In this document: one piece after another, positions 8,467 to 15,419 of the stretch
Numbering within the stretch: position 1 is the first letter of the stretch
Layout: each line of letters starts with the position of its first letter
Assembly: GCA_964611195.1 (NCBI GenBank)
Contig: CAZSXA010000032.1
Location: 1-18,244, forward strand
Direction: 5' to 3'
DNA: 18,244 bases
From: JADLGL01 sp964611195
GTDB taxonomy: Bacteria; Pseudomonadota; Alphaproteobacteria; Rhizobiales; Kaistiaceae
Translations under genes and position numbers: made by a program
The notes under the pieces: model-generated
Database searches by the model: none
Told to the model about the DNA's origin: nothing
The model's input: the letters and a program-made list of their open reading frames with translations, nothing else

Positions 8467-9123
8467 ATGCGCAATGAACCGATCTACTCGACCAAATGGC
8501 ACGAACGGCGCGCGGCCGAGAGCCGCCCGAACCAGACCCGGCCGATCATCAAGGTCGCGCGGACGTTGGAAGATCTGATGCAGGTCACCGCCATCCGCTC
8601 GGCGGTGTTCCTGACCGATCAGGTCTGTCCGTATGAAGAGGAGTTCGACGGCAACGACCTCTGCTCGCTGCACCTCATCGGCATGGTCGGGTCCGAACCG
8701 GCGGCCTGCATCCGCGCGCGATTCTTCGGCGATTTCTGCAAGCTGGAACGCCTCGCGGTACGACAGCCTTATCGCCGCAGCAGGCTCTCCTTCATGATGG
8801 TCCAGGCGGGCATCGAGATGGCGCGGAAGAAGGGATTCCGCCGCATCTATGGCCACGCTCAGGATCGGCTTGTCGATTTCTGGGCCCATTTCGGCGCGAA
8901 GCCGCTCGGTCCGGATCGCAAGCTCGTCTTCTCCGACTTCTCCTACACCGAGATGGTGATCGAGCTCGAACCGCATCCCGACCCGATTACGGTCGATTCC
9001 GACCCCTACGAGATCATCCGGCCGGAAGGCGAATGGAGCAATCCGGGCATCCTCGACAGTTCGGCGGCGCGTCCGCCCACCAACCCCCTCAACGGTCAAC
9101 GGGAAACCAAGAGCGCCGCATGA
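8467..9123 (+). CDS. GNAT family N-acyltransferase, second gene of cluster
   Basis: This 218-residue protein is a clearer GNAT. It has an N-terminal element AIRSAVFLTDQVCPYEEEFDGND (starting near residue 42) of the R..VF..EQ...E.D..D type seen in ElaA-like GNATs. Motif A lies around LERLAVRQPYRRSRL (93-107), and IYGHAQDRLVDFWAHFGAKPLG (from 127) matches the GNAT strand-helix with a terminal F..FGA. The loop has Arg and Ser where Gly-x-Gly is usual. Residues 170-218 form a polar, Pro-rich tail of unknown role. The family transfers acyl groups from acyl-CoA to amines; the acceptor here is unknown. The stop overlaps the next start as ATGA, indicating coupling to the hydrolase. The upstream GNAT gene ends 13 bases before with GAAGGGG in the gap as ribosome site. 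Confidence 0.82.
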   Translation: MRNEPIYSTKWHERRAAESRPNQTRPIIKVARTLEDLMQVTAIRSAVFLTDQVCPYEEEFDGNDLCSLHLIGMVGSEPAACIRARFFGDFCKLERLAVRQPYRRSRLSFMMVQAGIEMARKKGFRRIYGHAQDRLVDFWAHFGAKPLGPDRKLVFSDFSYTEMVIELEPHPDPITVDSDPYEIIRPEGEWSNPGILDSSAARPPTNPLNGQRETKSAA

Positions 9124-9710
9124 ACGTCGTTCCGATTTCGCGGTTCCGCCCGCGCAGCCAGCCCTTGATATGCTTCGTCGATCTCCAGGTTGAATACGTC
9201 TCGCCGGGACGGGCCCTGGCGGTCGAGGAGACCGATCCGTGGATGGGGAACTGCCGGCGGATTCTGGCCTTTGCGCGGGAGCAGCGGCTGCCGATCGCCC
9301 ATTTCAGGCAGCTCAGGCGCGACGCCTATCTCAACGCGGCGACGTCGTTTGCCTCGTGGATAGACGAGTTCAAGCCGCTGCCTTCGGAGATGGTGTTCGA
9401 GCGGTCATTGCCGTCCTGCTATTCGGCCGATCCGTTCGCAGACATGGCCGAGAATATCGACGATCCGCTCATCGTGATCGTCGGCCTGACGTCGAGCGGC
9501 GCCTGCCTTGCGACCGCCGTCGACAGCTTCCATCGCCAGCATGCGTGCTGCTTCGTTTCGGACGCAAGCTGGAGCCGGCCCCTGGGCAGCGCCAACGCAC
9601 GGCAAACAAATGCGTTTGCCGGCGAAATCATAAGACAATATTCGAGCGTTCTTTCAACAGCAGAAACGATAAAATGGCTGACAACAGAAAAATTCAGCCT
9701 AGTGAGCTGA
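9120..9710 (+). CDS. Isochorismatase-fold cysteine hydrolase
   Basis: This 196-residue protein has the isochorismatase/nicotinamidase fold. Asp21 in LICFVDLQVEY and Cys129 in VIVGLTSSGACLATAVDSF are the expected catalytic Asp and nucleophile. The usual middle Lys position aligns with Arg95 (MVFERSLPSCYS), a conservative change. Family members hydrolyse amides, vinyl ethers or carbamoyl groups. Together with two acyltransferase-like neighbours, formation and removal of an N-acyl or amide group is conceivable, but this is inference. The ATG overlaps the stop of the GNAT gene (ATGA at 9120-9123). The last ~100 bases are noticeably more AT-rich than the rest of the gene. Confidence 0.85.
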   Translation: MNVVPISRFRPRSQPLICFVDLQVEYVSPGRALAVEETDPWMGNCRRILAFAREQRLPIAHFRQLRRDAYLNAATSFASWIDEFKPLPSEMVFERSLPSCYSADPFADMAENIDDPLIVIVGLTSSGACLATAVDSFHRQHACCFVSDASWSRPLGSANARQTNAFAGEIIRQYSSVLSTAETIKWLTTEKFSLVS

Positions 9711-9748
9711 AGCTTAATGGTGCTCGTTCGGCGCCAAGGAGGAGTAAA

Positions 9749-9916
9749 GTGCAAGATACCAACGGCGTAGAAGCACTGAAGCGTCTCGTGAAGTACTGCG
9801 AAGATGAGGCCGCGGGCCTCAACCTGTCCTTCGTGGCCTACTGCCTTTCAATTGCCAACAACGCGCTTGCCGAAGAACTGCCGCGTGAGGGCGGCGACCT
9901 ATCCCAGCGCAACTAA
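9749..9916 (+). CDS. Small unknown protein (55 aa), end of GNAT cluster
   Basis: A 55-residue protein starts at GTG 9749, preceded by a near-ideal AAGGAGG at a six-base spacing, the strongest ribosome site in this cluster. The sequence has a helical look (VEALKRLVKYCEDEAAG, then LSFVAYCLSIANNALAEEL) with two cysteines and no signal peptide. The frame is also open from an ATG at 9674, which would give 80 residues and overlap the preceding hydrolase gene, but that ATG lacks a good ribosome site. I recognise no family. Possible roles are a small regulatory or partner protein of the cluster. It converges on the alpha/beta hydrolase gene 31 bases away. Confidence 0.6.
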   Translation: MQDTNGVEALKRLVKYCEDEAAGLNLSFVAYCLSIANNALAEELPREGGDLSQRN

Positions 9917-9947
9917 GGAGTGGCAGGACGTGTATCCGAGGGAGGAA

Positions 9948-10790
9948 TCAGTGCTGGATTCCGGTGCTGGCGTCGCCGTCGGCGACGGCCTCGAGGAGCG
10001 CCTCGCGAAACGCCTCCGGCTGTTCGAGAAACGGGAAGTGGCAGGCGCATTCGATGTCGATCCGTCTCGCCGCCGCGTCGAGCACAGGAGCGATCGCGCT
10101 TTCCTCGGCGTAGTCCTCCTCCCCACGGATGACCGTGATCCGGCCCATCCGCGCAAGCGCATCGCGGAAGTCGAAAGGGCCAAGAGAGGCGTCGACCGAT
10201 GCGTAAGTCGCCGGGTTGACGGCGATGGGCGGCAACGGATGTTCCGGGTCTGCGACATAATAGGGGAGGACCCTGGCGAAGGCCTCCGCGCCCCCGGCGC
10301 CCGCCTCCAGCATTGCCATCATTTCCTGCATCGCCTCGGGCGGGATGCGGCTGCCGATCGCGGTTCGCGCCTTGGCGTAGCTCTCCGAGTCGATCGGCGA
10401 GGGGCAAATGAGGATGGTCTCTGCAGCTTCGAAGCCCGATTGCGCTGCCACAGCTGCCGCTGCGACGACCGAACCCCAGGAGAAGGCCAGGATACCGAAA
10501 CCGTCATCCGCAAGGGCTTCGAGTATCGCGGCAGCGTGGGCGAATGTCGCCTCGGCGGTGACCGGTCCGTCGGGCGCGGGTGTCGCGCCGCAGCCAAGCT
10601 GGTCGAAAAAGACAAGCGTTCGCTGCCCCGAGATCGGGCGTACGCCGTCGATGATCGACGTGTGGTCGAAGCCCGGCCCGCCGTGGAACACCAGCAGACG
10701 CTGGCCGTGCCCGATCGCCCGGACGAACGCGGGCCCCGCGGTCGACTGGATCAATCCTTCAAATGGTGGATGCAAGGCCGGCTCCCCCAA
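9948..10790 (-). CDS. Alpha/beta hydrolase (proline iminopeptidase-like)
   Basis: This is a 280-residue alpha/beta hydrolase. HGGPG (36-40) is the oxyanion-hole motif typical of proline iminopeptidases and related enzymes, followed by FFDQLGCGAT (61-70). The nucleophile elbow is LAFSWGS (Ser104; the usual first Gly of GxSxG is Ala). The acid is probably Asp226 in RGEEDY and the base His251 in ACHFPFLEQP. The cap domain is short. The substrate is unknown: peptides, esters or lactones are all possible. No ATG exists in a sensible position; the best start is TTG 10790, with other TTGs at 10775 and 10754, so the N terminus is uncertain. It is divergent from the methyltransferase with only 20 bases between start codons. 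Confidence 0.82.
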   Translation of the reverse strand: MGEPALHPPFEGLIQSTAGPAFVRAIGHGQRLLVFHGGPGFDHTSIIDGVRPISGQRTLVFFDQLGCGATPAPDGPVTAEATFAHAAAILEALADDGFGILAFSWGSVVAAAAVAAQSGFEAAETILICPSPIDSESYAKARTAIGSRIPPEAMQEMMAMLEAGAGGAEAFARVLPYYVADPEHPLPPIAVNPATYASVDASLGPFDFRDALARMGRITVIRGEEDYAEESAIAPVLDAAARRIDIECACHFPFLEQPEAFREALLEAVADGDASTGIQH

Positions 10791-10810
10791 ACCAAAGGCC
10801 CCAGAGTGAT

Positions 10811-11638
10811 ATGAGCATGAACATTGATGTCGCCGCGAACAAGCGCTTTCTCGACACGTCGGCGCAACCGGCCGCCGATGACTGGGACACCCTGCTGGTC
10901 AATCAGGTCGACGTGACCATCGCCACCGAGCTCGAATTGCTGATGCGGCTCAACTCGTGGAGCCGGGCCGAGCATGTCATCGATGCCGGCTGCGGCAACG
11001 GCTACTACGTCTCTCGTCTCGCGGACTTCTTCCCCGACAAGGGCTATCTCGGGATCGATATTTCCCCGGCTCTGACGGCTGCTGCTGCCGCCCGCTATCC
11101 GGAGATCGAGTTCCGGGCGGAGGACTTCTTTGCCGGCTCGCCGCCGACAGGCGACGTCCTCATCATGCGCTACCTCGTGCAGCATCTTGGCGATTTCGGC
11201 GCCATCCTGCGGCAGGCGCGGCGGGCGCTGACGCCGGGCGGCGCGCTCGTCGTCATCGAGTCCGATCTGGAGCGGTCGATGATGATTCCGCTACCCACGA
11301 CCTTTTTGCAGATGCTGGGCGCCTACAACGCGGCGAGCGCCGCGGGTGGTGGCCTCAAGGGTCAGCTCCTCGGCGACATCGCCGGCCTCGTCGCAGCGAC
11401 CGGCGAGCCCTGGCGGCTCGAGCAGGAGGTCGAGGCGGCGACGACCCTTGTCGGCCCATTCGCCGATCACGACATCATCAGGGTGTTTCGCATGTGGGTG
11501 GACCTCGCGGAGCGGTCGGCGATGTTCGCGTTCGACTTCAACGCCGTTCGCGACGAGCTTGCTGCCTGGGGACGCGAGCCTGTCAGCTTCGTGAAGCTGG
11601 TCACGCGAATGTTTGTTCTTCAGCCGACTGTGCAGTGA
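10811..11638 (+). CDS. Class I SAM-dependent methyltransferase
   Basis: This 275-residue methyltransferase has motif I VIDAGCGNGY (56-65), the acidic strand-2 end GIDIS (81-85), a motif II-like region AEDFF (103-107) and post-motif LTPGGALVVIE. An N-terminal helical extension of about 50 residues and a C-terminal region (VFRMWVDLAERSAMF) could form a substrate lid. Start at ATG 10811 (or 10817): the frame is open back to 10763 but those residues are Pro-rich and overlap the divergent gene. AGAG about seven bases upstream is a weak ribosome site. The 2OG dioxygenase gene follows after 42 bases on the same strand, so the two probably act on one small molecule. The substrate is unknown. Confidence 0.87.
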   Translation: MSMNIDVAANKRFLDTSAQPAADDWDTLLVNQVDVTIATELELLMRLNSWSRAEHVIDAGCGNGYYVSRLADFFPDKGYLGIDISPALTAAAAARYPEIEFRAEDFFAGSPPTGDVLIMRYLVQHLGDFGAILRQARRALTPGGALVVIESDLERSMMIPLPTTFLQMLGAYNAASAAGGGLKGQLLGDIAGLVAATGEPWRLEQEVEAATTLVGPFADHDIIRVFRMWVDLAERSAMFAFDFNAVRDELAAWGREPVSFVKLVTRMFVLQPTVQ

Positions 11639-11680
11639 CAGGTTCGGCCGAGGAAGTCTGATCTCAACGGACGGGGCGAT

Positions 11681-12568
11681 ATGGCCGTCGACCTAGCCGA
11701 ACAGCGCGAGCGCGCCGCGACACGACCGACATCCGATCGTCGTGCCCTCGGCGAACCGGGGCGCAGCGCGCCTCCCGTTGCGACGGCCGGCGCCGATCTT
11801 GTCCGTCAGGGGTTCGCGCGGGTGCCGCGCGAGGCACTCGGGCCCGCTGACTTCGTTTCACATGCGGCGGCGATGCTGGAGGCGGCGACGGCGGATCTTC
11901 CGCCCGACCCCTATTGCGCCGAGCGCTTCCGCTTCCGCCGCTATGCGCGGCTCTTCATGCTGCCGTGGACCGGCCTGCTGCTGACGGCGCCGCCGCGCAT
12001 CGATGAGAGCGGCGAGGCGCTGCAGATGTACCAGCAACCGGCGACGCTCAACGTCGACGAAGCCGGCGTCGGACGCTGGTTCCCGGCACTCGACGCCGAG
12101 ACGCTGGCCGCCGACTGGCTCGACCGCATCATCCGCTTCGATTTCGACCAGACCGCCTTCACCGAGGAGGAGCGCGCGTCGCCCATCCAGGTCGGCGTCC
12201 ATCTGGTCGACCATCGGCCGCGGGTCGGGCAGCCGGCGGCGGCCAGCCCGAACTGCGTGCACCGCGACGGCGAGCACTACACCTGCGCCCATCTCATTCA
12301 TCGCTCCGGCGTCACCGGCGGCGAGAACCACATCACCGATCCGGAATGGGCGGGTCGCGCGATCTCGGATGTTCCGGCAGGAGCGATCCGAGCGGGGTTC
12401 ACGCTCGAACGGCCACTCGACGGCTACATCGTTCGCGACGACCGGGTCGCGCATCACGTCGATGCCGTGGAGCTTGCCCCCAATGCGGATGCGGGACGGC
12501 GGACGATGCTCCTCATCGACTTCACGCCGATGCGGCCGCATATGCTGATGGATGCCGCCGTCTGCTAG
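11681..12568 (+). CDS. 2-oxoglutarate/Fe(II) dioxygenase (free amino-acid hydroxylase type)
   Basis: This 295-residue protein matches the 2OG-Fe dioxygenase family that includes bacterial L-isoleucine 4-hydroxylase and BsmA. The iron facial triad is visible: CVHRDGEHY (His194, Asp196) and DDRVAHHVDAV (His258, or the adjacent His259), followed by Arg273/274 in RRTMLLIDF, the likely 2-oxoglutarate anchor. The first ~45 residues are Arg/Pro/Ala-rich and may be disordered. The segment MYQQPATLNVDEAG (116-129) is in the place of the family's substrate-side strand. The reaction would be hydroxylation of a free amino acid or similar small substrate, with succinate and CO2 as coproducts. It follows the methyltransferase by 42 bases; a GGGG stretch just before the ATG may serve as ribosome site. 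Confidence 0.82.
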   Translation: MAVDLAEQRERAATRPTSDRRALGEPGRSAPPVATAGADLVRQGFARVPREALGPADFVSHAAAMLEAATADLPPDPYCAERFRFRRYARLFMLPWTGLLLTAPPRIDESGEALQMYQQPATLNVDEAGVGRWFPALDAETLAADWLDRIIRFDFDQTAFTEEERASPIQVGVHLVDHRPRVGQPAAASPNCVHRDGEHYTCAHLIHRSGVTGGENHITDPEWAGRAISDVPAGAIRAGFTLERPLDGYIVRDDRVAHHVDAVELAPNADAGRRTMLLIDFTPMRPHMLMDAAVC

Positions 12569-12618
12569 CCGACGCGGCAATGCCGGTAGAAAGCGGCGGC
12601 GCTGCGCAGAGTTGCGGC

Positions 12619-12648
12619 TCGACCTGACGCGCCCGGGGCGGCTATCCT
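12619..12648 (+). promoter_or_regulatory. Possible promoter for the phosphoribosyltransferase gene
   Basis: TCGACC at 12619-12624 and TATCCT at 12643-12648 are separated by 18 bases and lie about 30 bases before the TTG start. Both hexamers are imperfect, so this is tentative. The rest of the 108-base gap (12569-12676) shows nothing else convincing. Confidence 0.25.
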
Positions 12649-12676
12649 CCGCCCGTACCGACCGCGGGGGATCCGC

Positions 12677-13246
12677 TTGAACTCGTCGCCATCCGTAAAG
12701 GTCACCGGCGCTGACCGGCGCGAAATCCGTCCGCTGTTCACAGCGGCGGAGATCGCGGCACGGAACACCGAGCTCGCCGCCGAGATCGCGGCGGCCGGAT
12801 ATCGCAATCTCGTCGTGGTGCCGATCCTCACCGGCGGCTTTGTCTTCGCGGCCGATCTGGTGCGCGCGCTGCACGAAATCGGCGTCGCCGCCGAGATCGA
12901 TTTCATCACGCTGTCGAGCTATGGCAGCGGCACGGTCTCCTCCGGCTCGGTCGAGGTGATTCAGGACATTCGCGCCGACATCGCGGGGCGCGACGTGCTG
13001 GTCGTCGACGACATCATCGAGACCGGGCGGACGCTCGCCTTCGTTCGCGACCGCCTGATCAAGGGCGGCGCCCGCCGTGTCGTCATCGCGGCGCTCTGCG
13101 ACAAGCCGGGAAAGCGTGCCCGCGCCGTCGAGCCGGATCATGTCGGCTTTGTCTGCCCGGACGAGTTTGTCGTCGGCTACGGCATGGATATCGGCCAGAC
13201 GTTCCGGCAACTGCCCTATATCGGCGTCGTCGAGAACAAGGACTGA
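12677..13246 (+). CDS. hpt: Hypoxanthine-type purine phosphoribosyltransferase
   Basis: This 189-residue type I phosphoribosyltransferase most resembles hypoxanthine PRTases, which convert hypoxanthine (or guanine) and PRPP to the nucleotide in purine salvage. Visible motifs are the PPi loop VVPILTGGFVFAADL (47-61), the flexible-loop Ser-Tyr in TLSSYGSG (78-85), the PRPP-binding VLVVDDIIETGRT (107-119), ALCDKP with the base-contacting Lys143, and DEFVVGYGMD (162-171). The length is normal. The start is TTG 12677 with GGGGG about nine bases upstream; there is no ATG or GTG to compete with it. The stop lies nine bases from the convergent metal permease gene. The gene symbol rests on motif resemblance only. 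Confidence 0.85.
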   Translation: MNSSPSVKVTGADRREIRPLFTAAEIAARNTELAAEIAAAGYRNLVVVPILTGGFVFAADLVRALHEIGVAAEIDFITLSSYGSGTVSSGSVEVIQDIRADIAGRDVLVVDDIIETGRTLAFVRDRLIKGGARRVVIAALCDKPGKRARAVEPDHVGFVCPDEFVVGYGMDIGQTFRQLPYIGVVENKD

Positions 13247-13255
13247 CCGATTGTC

Positions 13256-14194
13256 TCAGCTCTTGATGGCGGCCTCGCGCGGCGCGCCGATGCGGGAGCG
13301 ATGCGGCCCGAAGAGCGCCGCGAGCGCGAGGATGACGCCGGAGACTGTCGCTATCATTCCGGCGGCGCTGACGGCGTTGTCCGAGCCGAACCAGCCCGGG
13401 CCGTAGCCGGCGAAGACGTAGCCGAGGATCGCCGAGATTGCGGCGAAGACGACGCTCCACAGCACCTGCCGCTCGAGCCGGTTGGTCATCATGCGCGCAG
13501 CCGCCGGCGGGCAGATGAACATCGCGATGACGATGATCGAGCCGACGGCGTCGAAGGCCGCGACGGCCGCGACAGCAGCGACGATCACCAGACCGAACCC
13601 CAGAACCGAGACCGGAATACCCAGCGTCGCGGCATAGCCCTCGTCGAAGGTCGAGAGCTTCAGGGGGCGCCAGAACACAATCATCAGCACGACGATCAGC
13701 GCCGTGACCGCGGCGATCCGCGGCAGTTCGGGCGGCAGGTCGGCGAGCGCGGCAGCGTCGGTCAGCGATTGCCAGCCATCGGCAGCGAACCAGATGAGGC
13801 TTTCGAGGTTGCCGTAGAGCGCGTGCTCGACGTCGATGTGGACCGAGCTCGTGTCGCTCTGTTCGAGGATCAAGACGCCGGCGGCGAACATCGCCGTGAA
13901 GATGACGCCCATGGCCGCGCCCGGCTCGATGCGGCCGAGCCGTCGAACTGCCTCGATGAGGATGACGGCGACAATCGCGGCGCCTGCGGCGCCCAGCATC
14001 ATCGGCCAGGTCGCGATGACGCCGGTGAGAAGGAAGGCAACGACGATACCGGGAAGGACGACATGGCTGATGGCGTCGCCGACAAGAGCCTGACGGCGAA
14101 GGATCAGGAAGTTGCCGGGCAGCGCGCAGGCGATCGCCGCGAGCGTGCCGATGAGGATCGGCGTCAGGCTGAGCTGGACGAACTCCGCTCCCAT
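13256..14194 (-). CDS. Metal ABC transporter permease, second (TroD/ZnuB-like)
   Basis: This 312-residue membrane protein of the ABC-3 permease family has eight or nine hydrophobic spans. Family marks include LRRQALVGDAISHVVLPG (32-49), the ATPase-coupling region just after the first spans, and DAVGSIIVIAMFICPPAAA (205-223), the conserved D.VG...V.A.L..PPA.A. It would form a heterodimeric channel with the upstream permease. ATG 14194 shares its A with the TGA of the preceding gene, and GGAGGAG sits seven bases upstream; a GTG one codon earlier is possible. It is the last gene of the four-gene importer operon. Confidence 0.9.
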   Translation of the reverse strand: MGAEFVQLSLTPILIGTLAAIACALPGNFLILRRQALVGDAISHVVLPGIVVAFLLTGVIATWPMMLGAAGAAIVAVILIEAVRRLGRIEPGAAMGVIFTAMFAAGVLILEQSDTSSVHIDVEHALYGNLESLIWFAADGWQSLTDAAALADLPPELPRIAAVTALIVVLMIVFWRPLKLSTFDEGYAATLGIPVSVLGFGLVIVAAVAAVAAFDAVGSIIVIAMFICPPAAARMMTNRLERQVLWSVVFAAISAILGYVFAGYGPGWFGSDNAVSAAGMIATVSGVILALAALFGPHRSRIGAPREAAIKS

Positions 14195-15411
14195 CACGCC
14201 GCTCCTCCGACTGCCACGGGCGGGCCGATCCGGCGGTCGATCTCGGCGATCTCGTCCTGCGTCAGCACGGTCTCGATAGGGGTGAGGCCGTCATAGCGGC
14301 CGGAAACGCTGTCATCCTGATAAACGCCGCGGGCGATTTCCCAGCGCTTCTCGTCACGGAGAGCCTTCGCCGCCTGCGCGCGGCCGGGCTCCGTCGCCAC
14401 CCTGTCGGGGCGGATCAGCCCCTCGCGGCGAAGGACACGGATGGTAAAGGGATCATGGATCGCTTCGCCACGGGCCAGGGCCAGAAGCCCCTGCCGCCGA
14501 TGAACGCGGACCTGGAAACGCCGCGCGCGGAAGGCAGCGGCGACAACACCGCGATTGGGCGCGAAAAACAGCGAGGCTGCGAACAATGCGAAGCTGACGA
14601 GGACGATGATCGGCCCGGTCGGCGCATCCGGCATCGAGGCCGATATCGCCGCTCCGACATAGCCGGAGACGCCGCCGATGGCGCCGGCGATCCACAGCAC
14701 GCTGTCGGTCCGTTCGGTCCAGAACCGCGCCGTCACCGGCGGGATGATCAGGAGTGCAACGATCAGGATGAGGCCGACCACCTTCAGGCCGACGACGGTG
14801 ACAGCCATCACCAGGCCCATCATCGCGAAGTCGACGAGACGGACATTGGTGCCCGAGGAGGCGGCGTATTCGGCGTCGAAGGCGACGAGCGTCATCGGTC
14901 GGCGGAGGAGAAACACGACGGCCACCGCCAATGCGCCACCGACACCGATGATGATCGCATCCTGCAAGAGCATGCCGGCGGTCGAGCCGAGCAGGAAATC
15001 CTCGAGCCCCGCCTGGCGGCCGCTGGACATCGTCTGGATGACGGTGAGGATCACCACGCCAATGCCGAAGGCCACCGACAGCACCGCACCGATCGCGGTA
15101 TCCTCGGCAAGGCGCGTGCGCCGGCCGATCCATTCGACGATGAAAAGACCGATCGCCGCTGCGACAGCCGAGCCGAGCATGAGACCGAAGAGGCTCCGTC
15201 CGTCGCCGCCGAACGCCACCATGACGATGAAGGCGATGCCGATGCCGGGCAGCGTCGCGTGCGCGACGGCCTCGCTGACAAGGGCACGCTTGCGAAGAAA
15301 CATGAACGTGCCGCCGGCGCCGGCGGCGATGCCGAGCAGCGCCGCGCCGATCCCCACGAGCGCGGCGTTGTAGCCGGACTGGAGCAGGAGCGCCTCGATG
15401 AACTCGCTCAT
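14194..15411 (-). CDS. Metal ABC transporter permease with DtxR-like C-terminal domain (TroC-like)
   Basis: This 405-residue protein combines two parts. Residues 1-290 are an ABC-3 family permease (LRKRALVSEAVAHATLPG at 39-56; VGLILIVALLIIPPVTA near 212-228). Residues 291-405 are soluble and extra to the ~290-residue family norm. The tail looks like the iron/manganese-dependent repressor layout: a basic winged-helix-like part (303-340) then GRAQAAKALRDEKRWEIA (343-360) and DGLTPIETVLTQDEIAEIDRRIG (374-396), matching the HRLWE and EHVL...V..LE elements of the DtxR dimerisation domain but without their histidines. Permease-repressor fusions are known in chlamydial YtgCR and related systems. Its ATG lies eight bases from the ATPase stop, with GAGG as ribosome site. 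Confidence 0.88.
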   Translation of the reverse strand: MSEFIEALLLQSGYNAALVGIGAALLGIAAGAGGTFMFLRKRALVSEAVAHATLPGIGIAFIVMVAFGGDGRSLFGLMLGSAVAAAIGLFIVEWIGRRTRLAEDTAIGAVLSVAFGIGVVILTVIQTMSSGRQAGLEDFLLGSTAGMLLQDAIIIGVGGALAVAVVFLLRRPMTLVAFDAEYAASSGTNVRLVDFAMMGLVMAVTVVGLKVVGLILIVALLIIPPVTARFWTERTDSVLWIAGAIGGVSGYVGAAISASMPDAPTGPIIVLVSFALFAASLFFAPNRGVVAAAFRARRFQVRVHRRQGLLALARGEAIHDPFTIRVLRREGLIRPDRVATEPGRAQAAKALRDEKRWEIARGVYQDDSVSGRYDGLTPIETVLTQDEIAEIDRRIGPPVAVGGAA

Positions 15412-15419
15412 GCCGCGCC

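Noticed and set aside
9601..9620. Perfect 7-bp inverted repeat (GGCAAAC / GTTTGCC, 6-base loop)
   Set aside because: It is inside the hydrolase coding region, has no T-run after it, and the reading frame continues 90 bases further; not a terminator.
11858..13210. 450-codon minus-strand frame opposite the dioxygenase and phosphoribosyltransferase genes
   Set aside because: Both plus-strand proteins show full catalytic motifs; the antisense translation shows none.
13301..14296. 331-codon plus-strand frame opposite the second metal permease
   Set aside because: Composition is dominated by Asp, Arg, Glu and Gly, a mirror of membrane-protein codons.
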